Origin: Longimicrobium sp.
GTDB taxonomy: Bacteria; Gemmatimonadota; Gemmatimonadetes; Longimicrobiales; Longimicrobiaceae
Assembly: GCA_036389135.1 (NCBI GenBank)
Contig: DASVQP010000124.1
Span: 40,020 to 104,019, forward strand
Reading direction: 5' to 3'
Length of the DNA: 64,000 nucleotides
Shown here: positions 43,055 to 53,081 of the stretch, one piece after another
Layout of the letters: each line of letters begins with the position of its first letter
Numbering within the stretch: position 1 is the stretch's first letter
Position numbers and translations under genes: made by a program
Notes under the pieces: model-generated
The model's database searches: none
Told to the model about the DNA's origin: nothing
The model's input: only the letters and a program-made list of their open reading frames with translations

Positions 43055-43453
43055 ATGGAGGGATCCGTGTTGGCGGAACCCATCATGGACCGCTTGCGGA
43101 AGCAATTCCCGGCGTACCACGACACCGCTTACCTCTTCGTCCTCGCCGCCCTCCACTTCACCATCGAGCGGGTGGGGGAGGCGCGCCACATCAGCGGCCG
43201 CGAGCTGGCCGAGGGGTGCCGCGACCTGGCGCTGGAGCGATACGGCCTCATGGCCCGCCACGTCCTGGAGTTCTGGGGGATCCGCGGCACGCGCGACTTC
43301 GGCGAGATCGTCTTCGCCCTGGTGGAGTGCGGCGTCCTGGTGAAGCAGGACGGCGACTCTCCCGGGGAGTTCGATGGGGTGTTCTGCTTCGCGGAAGCCT
43401 TTGAGAACAACTATCCGTGGCGTCCCTGCCGCTCCCTTCTGGCCGCGTCGTAG
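43055..43453 (+). CDS. Minf_1886-family protein
   Basis: A 132-residue soluble protein. FPAYHDTAYLFVLAALHFTIERVGEARHISGRELAEG, then RHVLEFWGIRGTRDFGEIVFALVECGVLVKQDGD and a C-terminal F-x-x-x-F element match the conserved Minf_1886 family. It is common in verrucomicrobia, planctomycetes and Gemmatimonadota and has unknown function. ATG at 43055 follows agggagagtcgcgc. A second in-frame ATG is ten codons later. Confidence 0.8.
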   Translation: MEGSVLAEPIMDRLRKQFPAYHDTAYLFVLAALHFTIERVGEARHISGRELAEGCRDLALERYGLMARHVLEFWGIRGTRDFGEIVFALVECGVLVKQDGDSPGEFDGVFCFAEAFENNYPWRPCRSLLAAS

Positions 43454-43545
43454 CCTGGAACAGGCCTTGCGGCGCGATTTCCGCCCGCCTGGGGCGGGGT
43501 CGGCGCCGGTGGAGAGGGGGTAAACGCAAGGGGAGGGGGTGCGCC

Positions 43546-43743
43546 ATGCCGGACGTTCGCGAGTATCCGCAGTGCCAGAAGTGCAACGCAGGTCTGCTGC
43601 TTCCTCTGTCCGACTACGGCCGCGACGGCGCGCCGATCACCTACAAGGCCTGGGTCTGCACGAACCCGGAGTGCGGCTTCAACATCCGCATTGACAACGG
43701 CGAGATCAGCTTCGGCCGCACCATCGGCCAGAGCTACAAGTAG
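43546..43743 (+). CDS. Small zinc-ribbon protein (65 aa)
   Basis: A 65-residue protein with two cysteine pairs: CQKC (about 10-13) and CTNPEC (about 38-43), forming a probable zinc ribbon. The ending IRIDNGEISFGRTIGQSYK is hydrophilic. A strong ribosome site (ggggaggggg) precedes ATG 43546. It ends 24 bases before the NAD(P)HX-repair gene and is probably co-transcribed with it. Function is unknown. Confidence 0.7.
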   Translation: MPDVREYPQCQKCNAGLLLPLSDYGRDGAPITYKAWVCTNPECGFNIRIDNGEISFGRTIGQSYK

Positions 43744-43767
43744 CGCAGCCCGCCCGCCTCCTCATAC

Positions 43768-45291
43768 ATGCCCACACCCTTCTTCGCCGGCGTGCGCGTC
43801 CCCGTGCTCGCCGCGGACGAGATGCGCGCGTGGGATGCGCACTCCATCCGCCAGATCGGGATCGCCGAAGCGGTGCTGATGGAAAGCGCGGGCCGCTCCG
43901 TCGCCGCCATCGTGCAGCGCCTCTGCCCCGCGGGACGGGTGGTTGCGGTCGTCGGCGCCGGCAACAACGGCGGCGATGCGCTGGTCGTCGCGCGCACGCT
44001 ACGCGCGTGGGGGCGCGAGGTGGTGGCCGTCGCCGTGGGCAAGCGCCCGCCCGACCTCTCGCTCCTGCACGGCTGGGAGATGGAAATCCGCCCCGCGGGC
44101 CAGCTGTCTGCCGCGCTGTCCGGGGCCGCCGTGGTGGTGGATGGGCTGCTCGGCACCGGCGCGCGCGGTGCTCCCCGCGAGCCCGAAGCCGCCGCCATCG
44201 ACGCGATCGGGCGCAGCGGCGTCCCCGTCGTGGCGCTGGACGGTCCTTCGGGGGTCGATCTGACCACCGGCGCCGCGCCTGGACCCGCGATTCGCGCCGC
44301 CGTCACCGTCACCTTTGGCGCTCCCAAGCGCGGCCTCCTCCTCTTTCCCGGCCGTGAGCACGCGGGACGGATCGTGGCGTTGGAGGTCGGATTCGCACCG
44401 CTTGCCGAGGCGGGCGCGGAGCTGATTACTCCTGGCTGGTCCGCGCATCATCTCCCTGCCGTTCCGGCCAACGCGCACAAGGGCGGAATGGGGCGCGTCC
44501 TGATCGTGGCGGGGCGGCGGGGGATGGCGGGCGCGGCGGTGCTCGCGGGGATGGGTGCGCTGCGGGCGGGTGCGGGCTACGCGATCCTGGTCTCGCCCGA
44601 CGACAACCGCGCGATCATCCAGGGCTCGCTCCCCGAAGCCCTCTTCCTCGACCGCGCCTCTCTCCCCGACGGCTTCGCGGAGGTTGATGCCGTGGTCGCG
44701 GGCCCGGGGATGGGCACCGATGACGACTCGCTCGCCCTCCTGCGCCGTCTCGGCCGCGGCGCGGCGCCCTTCCTCCTCGACGCCGACGCCCTCACCCTCC
44801 TCGCGCGGAACCCCGCGCTCCGGGACGAGATCGAGCGACCGCTCCTCCTGACGCCGCACCCGGGCGAGATGGGGCGCCTCCTGGACCGCCCCATCTCCGC
44901 CATCACCGCCGACCCGTTCGCCGCCGCCGCCGAAGCCGCCGAGCGCTTCCGCTGCACAATGCTGCTCAAGGGCTCCCCCTCGCTCGTCGCGGAAACGGGC
45001 TCGCCGACGCTGGTCAACGTCGCGGGGCATTCCGGCATCGCCACGGGCGGCATGGGCGACGTGCTGAGCGGAATCGCGGGCGCCCTCGTCGCAGTCGGTG
45101 CCGCCCCGCGCGAGGCGGCCGCGCTGGCCCTCTTCCACGCCGGCCGCGCCGCCGAGATCGCGGGCCGCGGCAGGGGCCTGATCCCGCGCGACGTGGCCGA
45201 AGCGTTGCCGTCCGCGTTGTGCGACAGGCCTGCGGAAACCAGCGACCTTGGCCTGCCGGGAATCACGTTGGATCTGCCGCCGGCGCGGTAA
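43768..45291 (+). CDS. nnr: Bifunctional NAD(P)HX epimerase/ADP-dependent dehydratase
   Basis: A 507-residue metabolite-repair enzyme. The N-terminal YjeF domain (1 to about 215) has the epimerase motifs ESAGRSVA, VGAGNNGGDALVVARTL, GLLGTGARG and LDGPSGVDL. The C-terminal ribokinase-like dehydratase has NAHKGGMGRVLIVAG, VVAGPGMGTDDDS, LTPHPGEMGRLL, LLKGSPSLVAE and the catalytic-loop segment GHSGIATGGMGDVLSG. It restores hydrated NADH/NADPH. A typical bacterial fusion of the two steps. Confidence 0.95.
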   Translation: MPTPFFAGVRVPVLAADEMRAWDAHSIRQIGIAEAVLMESAGRSVAAIVQRLCPAGRVVAVVGAGNNGGDALVVARTLRAWGREVVAVAVGKRPPDLSLLHGWEMEIRPAGQLSAALSGAAVVVDGLLGTGARGAPREPEAAAIDAIGRSGVPVVALDGPSGVDLTTGAAPGPAIRAAVTVTFGAPKRGLLLFPGREHAGRIVALEVGFAPLAEAGAELITPGWSAHHLPAVPANAHKGGMGRVLIVAGRRGMAGAAVLAGMGALRAGAGYAILVSPDDNRAIIQGSLPEALFLDRASLPDGFAEVDAVVAGPGMGTDDDSLALLRRLGRGAAPFLLDADALTLLARNPALRDEIERPLLLTPHPGEMGRLLDRPISAITADPFAAAAEAAERFRCTMLLKGSPSLVAETGSPTLVNVAGHSGIATGGMGDVLSGIAGALVAVGAAPREAAALALFHAGRAAEIAGRGRGLIPRDVAEALPSALCDRPAETSDLGLPGITLDLPPAR

Positions 45292-45312
45292 CGCGGAAGC
45301 CGGCGGGGAGGC

Positions 45313-47215
<1,903 letters not shown>

Positions 47216-47219
<4 letters not shown>

Positions 47220-47244
47220 CGATCCAGCCCTTCGACAGTACATT
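47216..47244 (+). promoter_or_regulatory. Sigma-70 promoter for the tRNA pair
   Basis: TTGACG at 47216-47221, a 17-base spacer, TACATT at 47239-47244. The first tRNA begins 13 bases later. Confidence 0.65.
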
Positions 47245-47256
47245 GGGTGCACTGAT

Positions 47257-47330
<74 letters not shown>

Positions 47331-47341
47331 TGCCCGACCGG

Positions 47342-47367
47342 AGGGCCGGTCCTCACGGACCGGCCCT
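47342..47367 (+). terminator. Hairpin between the two tRNAs
   Basis: An 11-bp perfect stem agggccggtcc / ggaccggccct with loop tcac. No T-run follows, so it may be a processing hairpin or a weak terminator. Confidence 0.5.
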
Positions 47368-47374
47368 TCGCAGT

Positions 47375-47448
47375 GGCAGGGTAGCTCAGCTGGTTAGAGC
47401 GTACGACTCATAATCGTAAGGTCGGGGGTTCGAGTCCCCCCCCTGCTA
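47375..47448 (+). tRNA. tRNA with CAT anticodon (Met elongator or Ile2)
   Basis: A 74-base cloverleaf. Acceptor ggcaggg pairs with ccctgct (G1:U72 wobble). The anticodon arm is tacga-ctcataa-tcgta and the T arm ggggg-ttcgagt-ccccc. No CCA is encoded. The anticodon arm (gactcataatc) looks more like Ile2, which is lysidine-modified, than elongator Met, but the assignment is not certain. Confidence 0.85.
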
Positions 47449-47458
47449 CTTATATCGA

Positions 47459-47488
47459 AAAGCCGCCTCCTTCCCGGGGGCGGCTTTC
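47459..47488 (+). terminator. Terminator after the tRNAs
   Basis: A 9-bp stem aaagccgcc / ggcggcttt flanking an 11-base loop. Confidence 0.65.
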
Positions 47489-47521
47489 GTGCTTCTGGCA
47501 GCTGCTCTGATAACGAAATCG

Positions 47522-47550
47522 TTGGCAACACGCATGCACGGCGGTACCTT
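47522..47550 (+). promoter_or_regulatory. Sigma-70-like promoter
   Basis: TTGGCA at 47522-47527, a 17-base spacer, TACCTT at 47545-47550. It drives the lipoprotein-like gene whose ATG is at 47596. Confidence 0.5.
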
Positions 47551-47595
47551 TTGCAGCAGACACGCCGGGTACTCTGAGTCCTCGATGGAGGAACC

Positions 47596-47940
47596 ATGCG
47601 ATCGCATCCAGGCATGAAGCTGATGTTCCAAAAGTGCGCGGTTTCGGCTGTAGCGGTCTTCGCTGCTTCGGCCTGTGCGTCAGCTGGACGGAGTGTCGGC
47701 GCGGAGTGTGTGGCGGTAGTGCGCAACAACACGACCCGCCCGGTGGACGCATACACCACCGGTGGCGTGTTCCTGGCCACGGTTCCACCCGGTTCCCGAG
47801 TCATCCCGCTGCAGGCCCGCACCGCGCTTTTGTTTCGTGTCTCTGCCGAGTCGGACCCTGACCGGAAATTTCTCGGCTTCGGTGACAGGCGGAGTCGGGG
47901 ACGAGTCAACTACGAGATGCGGTGTCCCTCCGCGCAGTGA
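47596..47940 (+). CDS. Putative lipoprotein of unknown function
   Basis: A 114-residue protein. The N-terminus has a hydrophobic segment (CAVSAVAVFAASA) and a plausible lipobox AASAC with Cys27. The mature part (about 85 residues) has VVRNNTTRPVDAYTTGG and PPGSRVIPLQ, a small beta-rich domain, plus one further cysteine pair (AECVAVV, RCPSAQ). No family is recognised. Strong ribosome site (gatggaggaacc ATG). Confidence 0.65.
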   Translation: MRSHPGMKLMFQKCAVSAVAVFAASACASAGRSVGAECVAVVRNNTTRPVDAYTTGGVFLATVPPGSRVIPLQARTALLFRVSAESDPDRKFLGFGDRRSRGRVNYEMRCPSAQ

Positions 47941-48165
47941 CATAACGGCGCCGGGATTTCCGCGGTGGGGCAGGGGGCACACACACCGTCCGCCGTTGCA
48001 GACGCGACTCATCAACGAACAGCTTGCCTCGGCTCCCCGCGCGAGGACGAGCTCGTCTCGATGTTCGGGAAGTCAGTTCGGACGCAACGCGTGCGCGTTG
48101 ACGCTCGACCTGTGCGGCCGCCCTCTCCACCTCCACCCCGAACCCGGTAACAGCGTACGAATTCA

Positions 48166-48582
48166 GTGGTATTCATCAGCGCCGCCCTGCTCGTCACCGC
48201 ATCGGCGTCGCTGCACGCGCAGACGGGAGGTGCTCCCCACGTGTCGGGCGTGGCGATATCGGACGACTCGGTGGTAAGCTCACCTTCGCCAGTGCCCGCG
48301 ACGACGGGGCTGGGGCTGAGTGTGAGGCCTCAGCCGCTCGCGAGCGGTGGCTTCCGGTGGGCGGACTACCCACTGGTGCATGAGGTGTATGCCGGCACCC
48401 CCGCGGCGCGCCTCGGAATTCGCCAGGGAGACCGGATCCTTTCGGCCAATGGCGTGGACGCCCGCGAGCCGAGAGCCACGCGCATCACGCACGTGGGCCA
48501 GCGCTTCGCCCTCCGCATCCGCCGGGGGAGCAAGGTGCGCAAGTACACCCTCGTCATCGTTCCCAACCCACCGGCGCGCTGA
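48166..48582 (+). CDS. Secreted PDZ-domain protein
   Basis: A 138-residue exported protein with signal sequence VVFISAALLVTASASLHAQ. The mature part is a PDZ-like domain with GLGLSVRP, VHEVYAGTPAARLGIRQGDRILSANGVDA and ALRIRRGSKVRKYTLVIV. No protease domain is attached. It may bind peptide C-termini as a periplasmic adaptor. The start (GTG) is uncertain, since no strong ribosome site is visible. A perfect terminator follows. Confidence 0.65.
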   Translation: MVFISAALLVTASASLHAQTGGAPHVSGVAISDDSVVSSPSPVPATTGLGLSVRPQPLASGGFRWADYPLVHEVYAGTPAARLGIRQGDRILSANGVDAREPRATRITHVGQRFALRIRRGSKVRKYTLVIVPNPPAR

Positions 48583-48605
48583 CTAGGCTTCCTTCCTGAA
48601 CGAGC

Positions 48606-48639
48606 GAGGCCCCCGCGATGTTCAGATCGCGGGGGCCTC
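48606..48639 (+). terminator. Hairpin terminator
   Basis: A perfect 14-bp stem gaggcccccgcgat / atcgcgggggcctc with loop gttcag. No long T-run. Confidence 0.65.
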
Positions 48640-48662
48640 TGCCGTTGCCGGGGGCGAGAAAT

Positions 48663-48739
48663 CATCACACAGACGGAACTGCAAGCCACAAAGAATTCCT
48701 CTTCTGTTCTCTCCGTACCCTCTGTGTCTCAGTGTGAGA
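48663..48739. repeat. Interspersed repeat, family D
   Basis: The left part is tcacacagacgg; the right end reads ccctctgtgtctcagtgtgag. It is a diverged copy. Confidence 0.6.
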
Positions 48740-48763
48740 TGCTGTTCCGCTCAGATGCCGTTC

Positions 48764-49021
48764 TCAGACCGCCGGGATCTCCGCGACCTCCGCCGGGGCC
48801 ATCTTCCCCAGCACGCGCTCCATCGCCATGGTGTGGCTGCACACGCGGTGGTGCGAGAAGTAGTCGCAGTCGCAGCGCCAGTGCCCGTCCGTGAACTCCA
48901 CCTGGTGGTTGCCGTTGTTGCCGTCGATCGCCGCGCGGAGGCTCTCGAAGTGGATCCGCTCGGGCTCCGATGCGTACTGCTTGGCCTTCTGGATCTTGTT
49001 GATCATTCCGGAATCGAGCAT
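48764..49021 (-). CDS. Mini SWIM zinc-finger protein
   Basis: An 85-residue protein. WRCDCDYFSHHRVCSHTMAMERVL fits the SWIM pattern C-x-C-x(n)-C-x-H, which binds zinc and is found in nucleic-acid or protein-interaction modules. There is nothing else in the protein besides a helical N-terminus (MINKIQKAKQYASEPERIHFESLRAAIDG). A good ribosome site (cagggaggtcggg) precedes ATG 49021. A 21-codon ORF with an excellent ribosome site lies just upstream on the same strand. A second mini SWIM protein is encoded at 49765. Confidence 0.7.
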   Translation of the reverse strand: MLDSGMINKIQKAKQYASEPERIHFESLRAAIDGNNGNHQVEFTDGHWRCDCDYFSHHRVCSHTMAMERVLGKMAPAEVAEIPAV

Positions 49022-49070
49022 CCCGACCTCCCTGGGTGGATGATACAGAAAACGCCTCGCAGCATGCAGG

Positions 49071-49136
49071 CTACGGGGCGTTCCGGATGGAGCGTCGTTG
49101 GGGCGCGGCTTCGCTGTGCGGATCGCAAATCTTCAT
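49071..49136 (-). CDS. Putative 21-residue peptide upstream of the SWIM gene
   Basis: The reading frame ATG AAG ATT TGC GAT runs 21 codons to TAG, giving MKICDPHSEAAPQRRSIRNAP. A textbook Shine-Dalgarno, aaggaggtgg at 49141-49150, is ideally spaced from the ATG. Its stop falls in a hairpin region (about 49048-49083), 49 bases before the SWIM start. Either a leader peptide or a small protein. There is no experimental support. Confidence 0.45.
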   Translation of the reverse strand: MKICDPHSEAAPQRRSIRNAP

Positions 49137-49139
49137 GGA

Positions 49140-49414
49140 CCCACCTCCTTCGGACCGCGACACGTGCGAAAGGGCGCGGCGATCCAGCCGCTCCCCTCCA
49201 GTCCAGCGCTCTGAAGCGAACGTAAGGCCGCCGCGCGGTACGCGCAACACCCCCGGTTCAGCCCCGCGGCGCGCCGTCCACTCCCCGCGATTTCCGCTCC
49301 CGCCAGGCGTCCGCCGGGATTGCCGTGACGCGCCGGTATCCCGTTGTGGGAACACCTCTTGCGTTCCCGGCGCATCTCATTCGCCAGGCAGGAACTTCGC
49401 GATCAGGAGGAACG
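49140..49414. other. Gap upstream of the small-ORF/SWIM pair
   Basis: No further gene supported. It should hold the divergent promoters for the minus-strand SWIM unit and the plus-strand 60-residue gene. No -10/-35 pair stood out. Confidence 0.4.
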
Positions 49415-49597
49415 ATGTCGGGATTGAAGGAAGGGCACCAGCAGGGCGGCGGCGTCACCACGGGCAACACGCCCAAGGGAACCCACGACGACAAGCCGAA
49501 CACCCCCTCGACCTCGGGGACGAACCGCGACGCGGACACGTCAGGCGAGTCCAAGAACCAGGGCCACAGCCACCCCCGCCCCTCCGGCGCGGACTGA
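49415..49597 (+). CDS. Small disordered hydrophilic protein (60 aa)
   Basis: A 60-residue protein beginning MSGLKEGHQQGGGVTT. It is nearly all Gly, Ser, Thr, Asn, Asp, Pro and Lys, with no hydrophobic core, so probably intrinsically disordered. The ribosome site gatcaggaggaacg is strong. No family recognised; composition resembles stress-related hydrophilins. It lies between the two mini SWIM genes. Confidence 0.6.
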   Translation: MSGLKEGHQQGGGVTTGNTPKGTHDDKPNTPSTSGTNRDADTSGESKNQGHSHPRPSGAD

Positions 49598-49764
49598 GCT
49601 GAAGGGCGTTGGAGGGGGTCCACGGGAGGCCGGCGGCAGTCTGCGCCGGCCTCCTGCGTACTGTGGAGATCTTGGCGAAAACCGGCATTTTACCGAAACT
49701 CACAGCCCGCCGCGGGGTATCAGGTGATGTAGGCAAGGTTGCACGCCTGAGCCCAGGAGGGACG

Positions 49765-50082
49765 ATGACGCGTTCGCTGATCGACATCCCGCGCGCCGGC
49801 GGGGTGGACCTGTCGCGCCTGGAGCGCGGGGTCGGGCTGGAGGTGATGGGCGTTGGGCCGGGGCGCTACGCGGTGCGCGGCGGCAGCGAGCCGCACTGGG
49901 TGGACCTGCGCACGCCCAACCACCCCCGCTGCGACTGTGGCGACCACCTGTGGCGCGAGCAGATTTGCAAGCACATCCTCGCCGCGCTGCTGCGCGAGGG
50001 AGACGAGCGCGTGATCCGGGCAGTCGGGCAGCTCGTGACCGCGCTGCGCAGTGCCGCGGTGACCGCCAAGCGCGCCGCGTAA
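49765..50082 (+). CDS. Mini SWIM zinc-finger protein, second copy
   Basis: A 105-residue protein. HPRCDCGDHLWREQICKHILAALL matches the SWIM C-x-C-x(n)-C-x-H pattern. The preceding 50 residues form a small beta-rich lead-in (VGLEVMGVGPGRYAVRGGSEPHWVDL) of the kind that normally precedes SWIM motifs. A short helical tail ends it. The ribosome site cccaggagggacg is strong. Function is unknown. Its sequence outside the motif is not similar to the 48764 protein. Confidence 0.7.
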   Translation: MTRSLIDIPRAGGVDLSRLERGVGLEVMGVGPGRYAVRGGSEPHWVDLRTPNHPRCDCGDHLWREQICKHILAALLREGDERVIRAVGQLVTALRSAAVTAKRAA

Positions 50083-50096
50083 AGACCCGCCACCGG

Positions 50097-50126
50097 TTGC
50101 TGCGGGCGCACGCCACGCGGTAGATT
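50097..50126 (+). promoter_or_regulatory. Sigma-70-like promoter for hisS, possibly leaderless
   Basis: TTGCTG at 50097-50102, an 18-base spacer, TAGATT at 50121-50126. The hisS ATG lies only seven bases after the -10 element, so transcription may start at the initiation codon. Confidence 0.5.
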
Positions 50127-50133
50127 CCGCCCC

Positions 50134-51417
50134 ATGTCGAACTTCAACGCACTCCCCGGTTTCCGGGACTTCTTCCCCGACGACCTCGCCGTCCGCACCC
50201 ACGTGATGCGCGCGTGGCGCGACGTGGCGCGCCGCTACGGCTTCCAGGAGTACGACGGCCCTCCGCTGGAGCCGCTCGAGCTGTACACGGAGAAGAGCGG
50301 GCCCGAAATCGTGCAGCAGCTCTACAACTTCACCGACAAGGGCGGCCGCGAGATCACGCTGCGCCCCGAGATGACGCCGACGCTCGCGCGGATGGCGGGC
50401 GCGCGCGCGGGTGGCTTCCGCAAGCCGATGAAGTGGTTCTCGGTGCCGCAGCTCTTCCGCTACGAACGGCAGCAGCGCGGGCGGCTCCGCGAGCACTTCC
50501 AGCTCAACTTCGACATCATCGGCGAAGAGGACGTCGCCGCCGACGCCGAGCTCCTGGCCGCGGCCATCGACATCCTGCGCACGCTGGGTTTGACGGCGCA
50601 GGACTTCGTCGCGCGCGTCTCGGACCGGCGCCTGTTGCGCGCCCTGTTGCTGGACGCGGGCGTGCCGGAGGACCAGCTCACCCTGGCGTACAACATCGTC
50701 GACAAGCTGGAGCGCGACACCCCCGAGGCCATCGCCGCGCGCCTCACGGGCGAGGCCGGCGTGTCGGGTGACGTGGCGGTGGCGGTGCTCGCCATCTTCC
50801 AGCACACGGACTTCGCGGGTGTGACGCAGGAGTACGGCGGCCGCCCGGGAATCGCGCTGGAGCTGGAGCGGATGGAGCGCTACTTCGGCTTTCTGCGCGA
50901 CATGGGGCTGGGCGACTTCGTGCGCTTCGACCTGACGGTGGTGCGTGGGCTGGCATACTACACGGGACTCGTCTTCGAGCTGTTCGACACGCGCGGCGAG
51001 CTGCGCGCCATCTGCGGCGGCGGGCGCTACGACGACCTCCTGAAGCGCATCGCGGGGGTGGACCTTCCCGCCCTCGGCTTCGGCATGGGCGACGTGGTGC
51101 TGACGGAGCTCCTCCGCGACCGCAAGCTCCTTCCCGATCCCAAGCCGGTGCTGGACTTCTACCTGGCCGCGGCCGGGCCGGAGCAGCGCGGCGCCGTGCT
51201 CGTCCTGGCGCACCAGCTTCGCGACTCGGGGCACTCGGTGGAGTATTCGTTCGTGGAGGCGGGGCGCAACCGGCAGTTCAAGAACGCCTCCGCCCTCAAC
51301 GCCCGTCGCGTCGCCTGGCTCGGCCCGGACGAGGTCGCCGCCGGCGAAGCCCTGGTGCGCGACACCGGCAGCGGCGAGGAGCGCCGCGTCCCCCTGGCCG
51401 AACTCGCCCGACCGTAG
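50134..51417 (+). CDS. hisS: Histidyl-tRNA synthetase
   Basis: A 427-residue class II synthetase. The N-terminus FNALPGFRDFFPDD and motif RPEMTPTLARM start it. Motif 2 is FRYERQQRGRLREHFQLNFDIIG. The histidine-binding segment reads VRGLAYYTGLVFE and GGGRYDDLL. The C-terminal anticodon domain ends with FVEAGRNRQFKNASALNARRVAWLG. VRGLAYYTG has Ala where many homologues have Asp, a variant of known subgroups, not a defect. It charges tRNA-His. A family D repeat separates it from proS. Confidence 0.94.
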   Translation: MSNFNALPGFRDFFPDDLAVRTHVMRAWRDVARRYGFQEYDGPPLEPLELYTEKSGPEIVQQLYNFTDKGGREITLRPEMTPTLARMAGARAGGFRKPMKWFSVPQLFRYERQQRGRLREHFQLNFDIIGEEDVAADAELLAAAIDILRTLGLTAQDFVARVSDRRLLRALLLDAGVPEDQLTLAYNIVDKLERDTPEAIAARLTGEAGVSGDVAVAVLAIFQHTDFAGVTQEYGGRPGIALELERMERYFGFLRDMGLGDFVRFDLTVVRGLAYYTGLVFELFDTRGELRAICGGGRYDDLLKRIAGVDLPALGFGMGDVVLTELLRDRKLLPDPKPVLDFYLAAAGPEQRGAVLVLAHQLRDSGHSVEYSFVEAGRNRQFKNASALNARRVAWLGPDEVAAGEALVRDTGSGEERRVPLAELARP

Positions 51418-51422
51418 AAGGG

Positions 51423-51509
51423 CCTCACACAGAGACACAGAGAAGACAGCAAGAACGGAGTAAAGATTTCTATTCTCCTTTCCGTTTCCTCTGTGCCTCT
51501 GTGTGAGAC
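51423..51509. repeat. Interspersed repeat, family D
   Basis: Left end cctcacacagagacacagag, right end cctctgtgcctctgtgtgagac, an almost perfect inverted pair about 87 bases across. Confidence 0.8.
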
Positions 51510-51582
51510 CGCAGTTCTTTGGGATCTCGTTTACCTGAACAATCACGGACCGCGGGCGGGGTCCTTTTTTGACGAAACCGAC

Positions 51583-53079
51583 ATGGCAGACGACAAGAAG
51601 CTGACGACGCAGGCGGAGGATTTCAGCGCCTGGTACAACGAGGTGGTGCTCAAGGCCGAGCTGGCGGACTATTCGCCGGTGCGCGGGTGCATGGTGATCC
51701 GCCCCTATGGCTACCGGCTGTGGGAGCTGATGCGGGACCGGCTCGACCATCGCTTCAAGGAGACGGGGCACCAGAACGCGTACTTCCCGCTCTTCATCCC
51801 GCAGAGCTTTCTGGCACGCGAGGCGGAGCACGTGGAAGGGTTCGCCAAGGAGGCGGCCATCGTCACCCACACGCGCCTCAAGGCCGTGGAGGGCGGCGGG
51901 CTGATCCCAGACCCAGACAGCAAGCTGGAGGAGCCGCTGATCGTGCGCCCCACTTCGGAGACCATCATCTACGAGATGTTCTCCAAGTGGGTGCAGAGCT
52001 ACCGCGACCTGCCGCTCCTCTACAACCAGTGGGCGAACGTGGTGCGGTGGGAGATGAGGACTCGCCTCTTCCTGCGCACCACCGAGTTCCTGTGGCAGGA
52101 GGGGCACACCGCGCACGCCACGCACGACGAAGCGGAGGCCGAGGCGCTCCAGATGCTCGGCGTGTACCGCGAGTTCATGGAGGAGTACCTCGCCATGCCC
52201 GTGGTCGTGGGCCAGAAGAGCGAGTCGGAGCGGTTCGCGGGGGCGCTGCGCACGTACACGTGCGAGGCGATGATGCGCGACAACAAGGCGCTGCAGAACG
52301 GCACCTCGCACAACCTGGCGCAGAACTTCTCCAAGCAGTTCGATCTCAAGTTCGCCACGGAGACGGGAGGCGAGGAGTTCGCCTGGAACACGTCCTGGGG
52401 GGTGAGCACGCGCATGGTGGGCGGCCTGGTGATGACGCACGGCGACGACGCCGGCCTGGTGATGCCGCCGCGGGTGGCGCCCATTCAGGTGGTCATCGTC
52501 CCCATCTACCGCAAGGACGAGGAGCGCGAGGTGGTGATGGCGAAAGCGCGCGAGCTGGCCGCGGCGCTCGCCCCCGCGCGCACGCACATCGACGCCCGCG
52601 AGAAGATGACGCCCGGCGCCAAGTTCTTTGAGTGGGAGCTCAAGGGCGTCCCCTTCCGCATCGAAGTGGGGCCCAAGGACATCGCCAAGGGGCAGGTGGT
52701 GCTCGCCCGCCGCGTGCTGGGCGAGGGCGACGAGCGCAAGCAGTTCCTCCCCGAGGCGGAGGTGACGGGCTCGATGCAGCAGCGGCTGGAGGAGTACCAC
52801 ACCTTTCTCTTCGAGCGCGCCCGCGCCCGCCGCGAGGCCAACTCGCACCGCGGCGTGACCGACTACGAGCAGTTCCGCGGGATCGTGGAGGGCGAGGGCG
52901 GCTTCGTGTACGCAGGCTGGTGCGGTTCGGCGGATTGCGAGGCGCGAGTCAAGGACGAGACCAAGGCAACCATCCGTTGCCTGCCGTTCGAGGAGTTCCG
53001 CTCGCCCACCCCGCCCACCGCGTGCCTCGCCTGCGGCGGCGAGGTGAAGCACGAAGCGGTGTGGGCGCGGGCGTACTAG
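51583..53079 (+). CDS. proS: Prolyl-tRNA synthetase, type 3 (archaeal/eukaryote-like)
   Basis: A 498-residue class II synthetase without the bacterial editing insert. AEDFSAWYNEVVLKAELADYSPVRGCMVIRPYGYRLWE is the type 3 opening. IVRPTSETIIYEMF is the motif 2 region, followed by RWEMRTRLFLRTTEFLWQEGHTAHA. The C-terminal zinc-binding domain has WCGSADCEARVKDETKATIRCLP and CLACGGEVKHEAVWARAY. ATG at 51583; an upstream in-frame extension into the repeat is rejected. It charges tRNA-Pro. Confidence 0.95.
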   Translation: MADDKKLTTQAEDFSAWYNEVVLKAELADYSPVRGCMVIRPYGYRLWELMRDRLDHRFKETGHQNAYFPLFIPQSFLAREAEHVEGFAKEAAIVTHTRLKAVEGGGLIPDPDSKLEEPLIVRPTSETIIYEMFSKWVQSYRDLPLLYNQWANVVRWEMRTRLFLRTTEFLWQEGHTAHATHDEAEAEALQMLGVYREFMEEYLAMPVVVGQKSESERFAGALRTYTCEAMMRDNKALQNGTSHNLAQNFSKQFDLKFATETGGEEFAWNTSWGVSTRMVGGLVMTHGDDAGLVMPPRVAPIQVVIVPIYRKDEEREVVMAKARELAAALAPARTHIDAREKMTPGAKFFEWELKGVPFRIEVGPKDIAKGQVVLARRVLGEGDERKQFLPEAEVTGSMQQRLEEYHTFLFERARARREANSHRGVTDYEQFRGIVEGEGGFVYAGWCGSADCEARVKDETKATIRCLPFEEFRSPTPPTACLACGGEVKHEAVWARAY

Positions 53080-53081
53080 CC

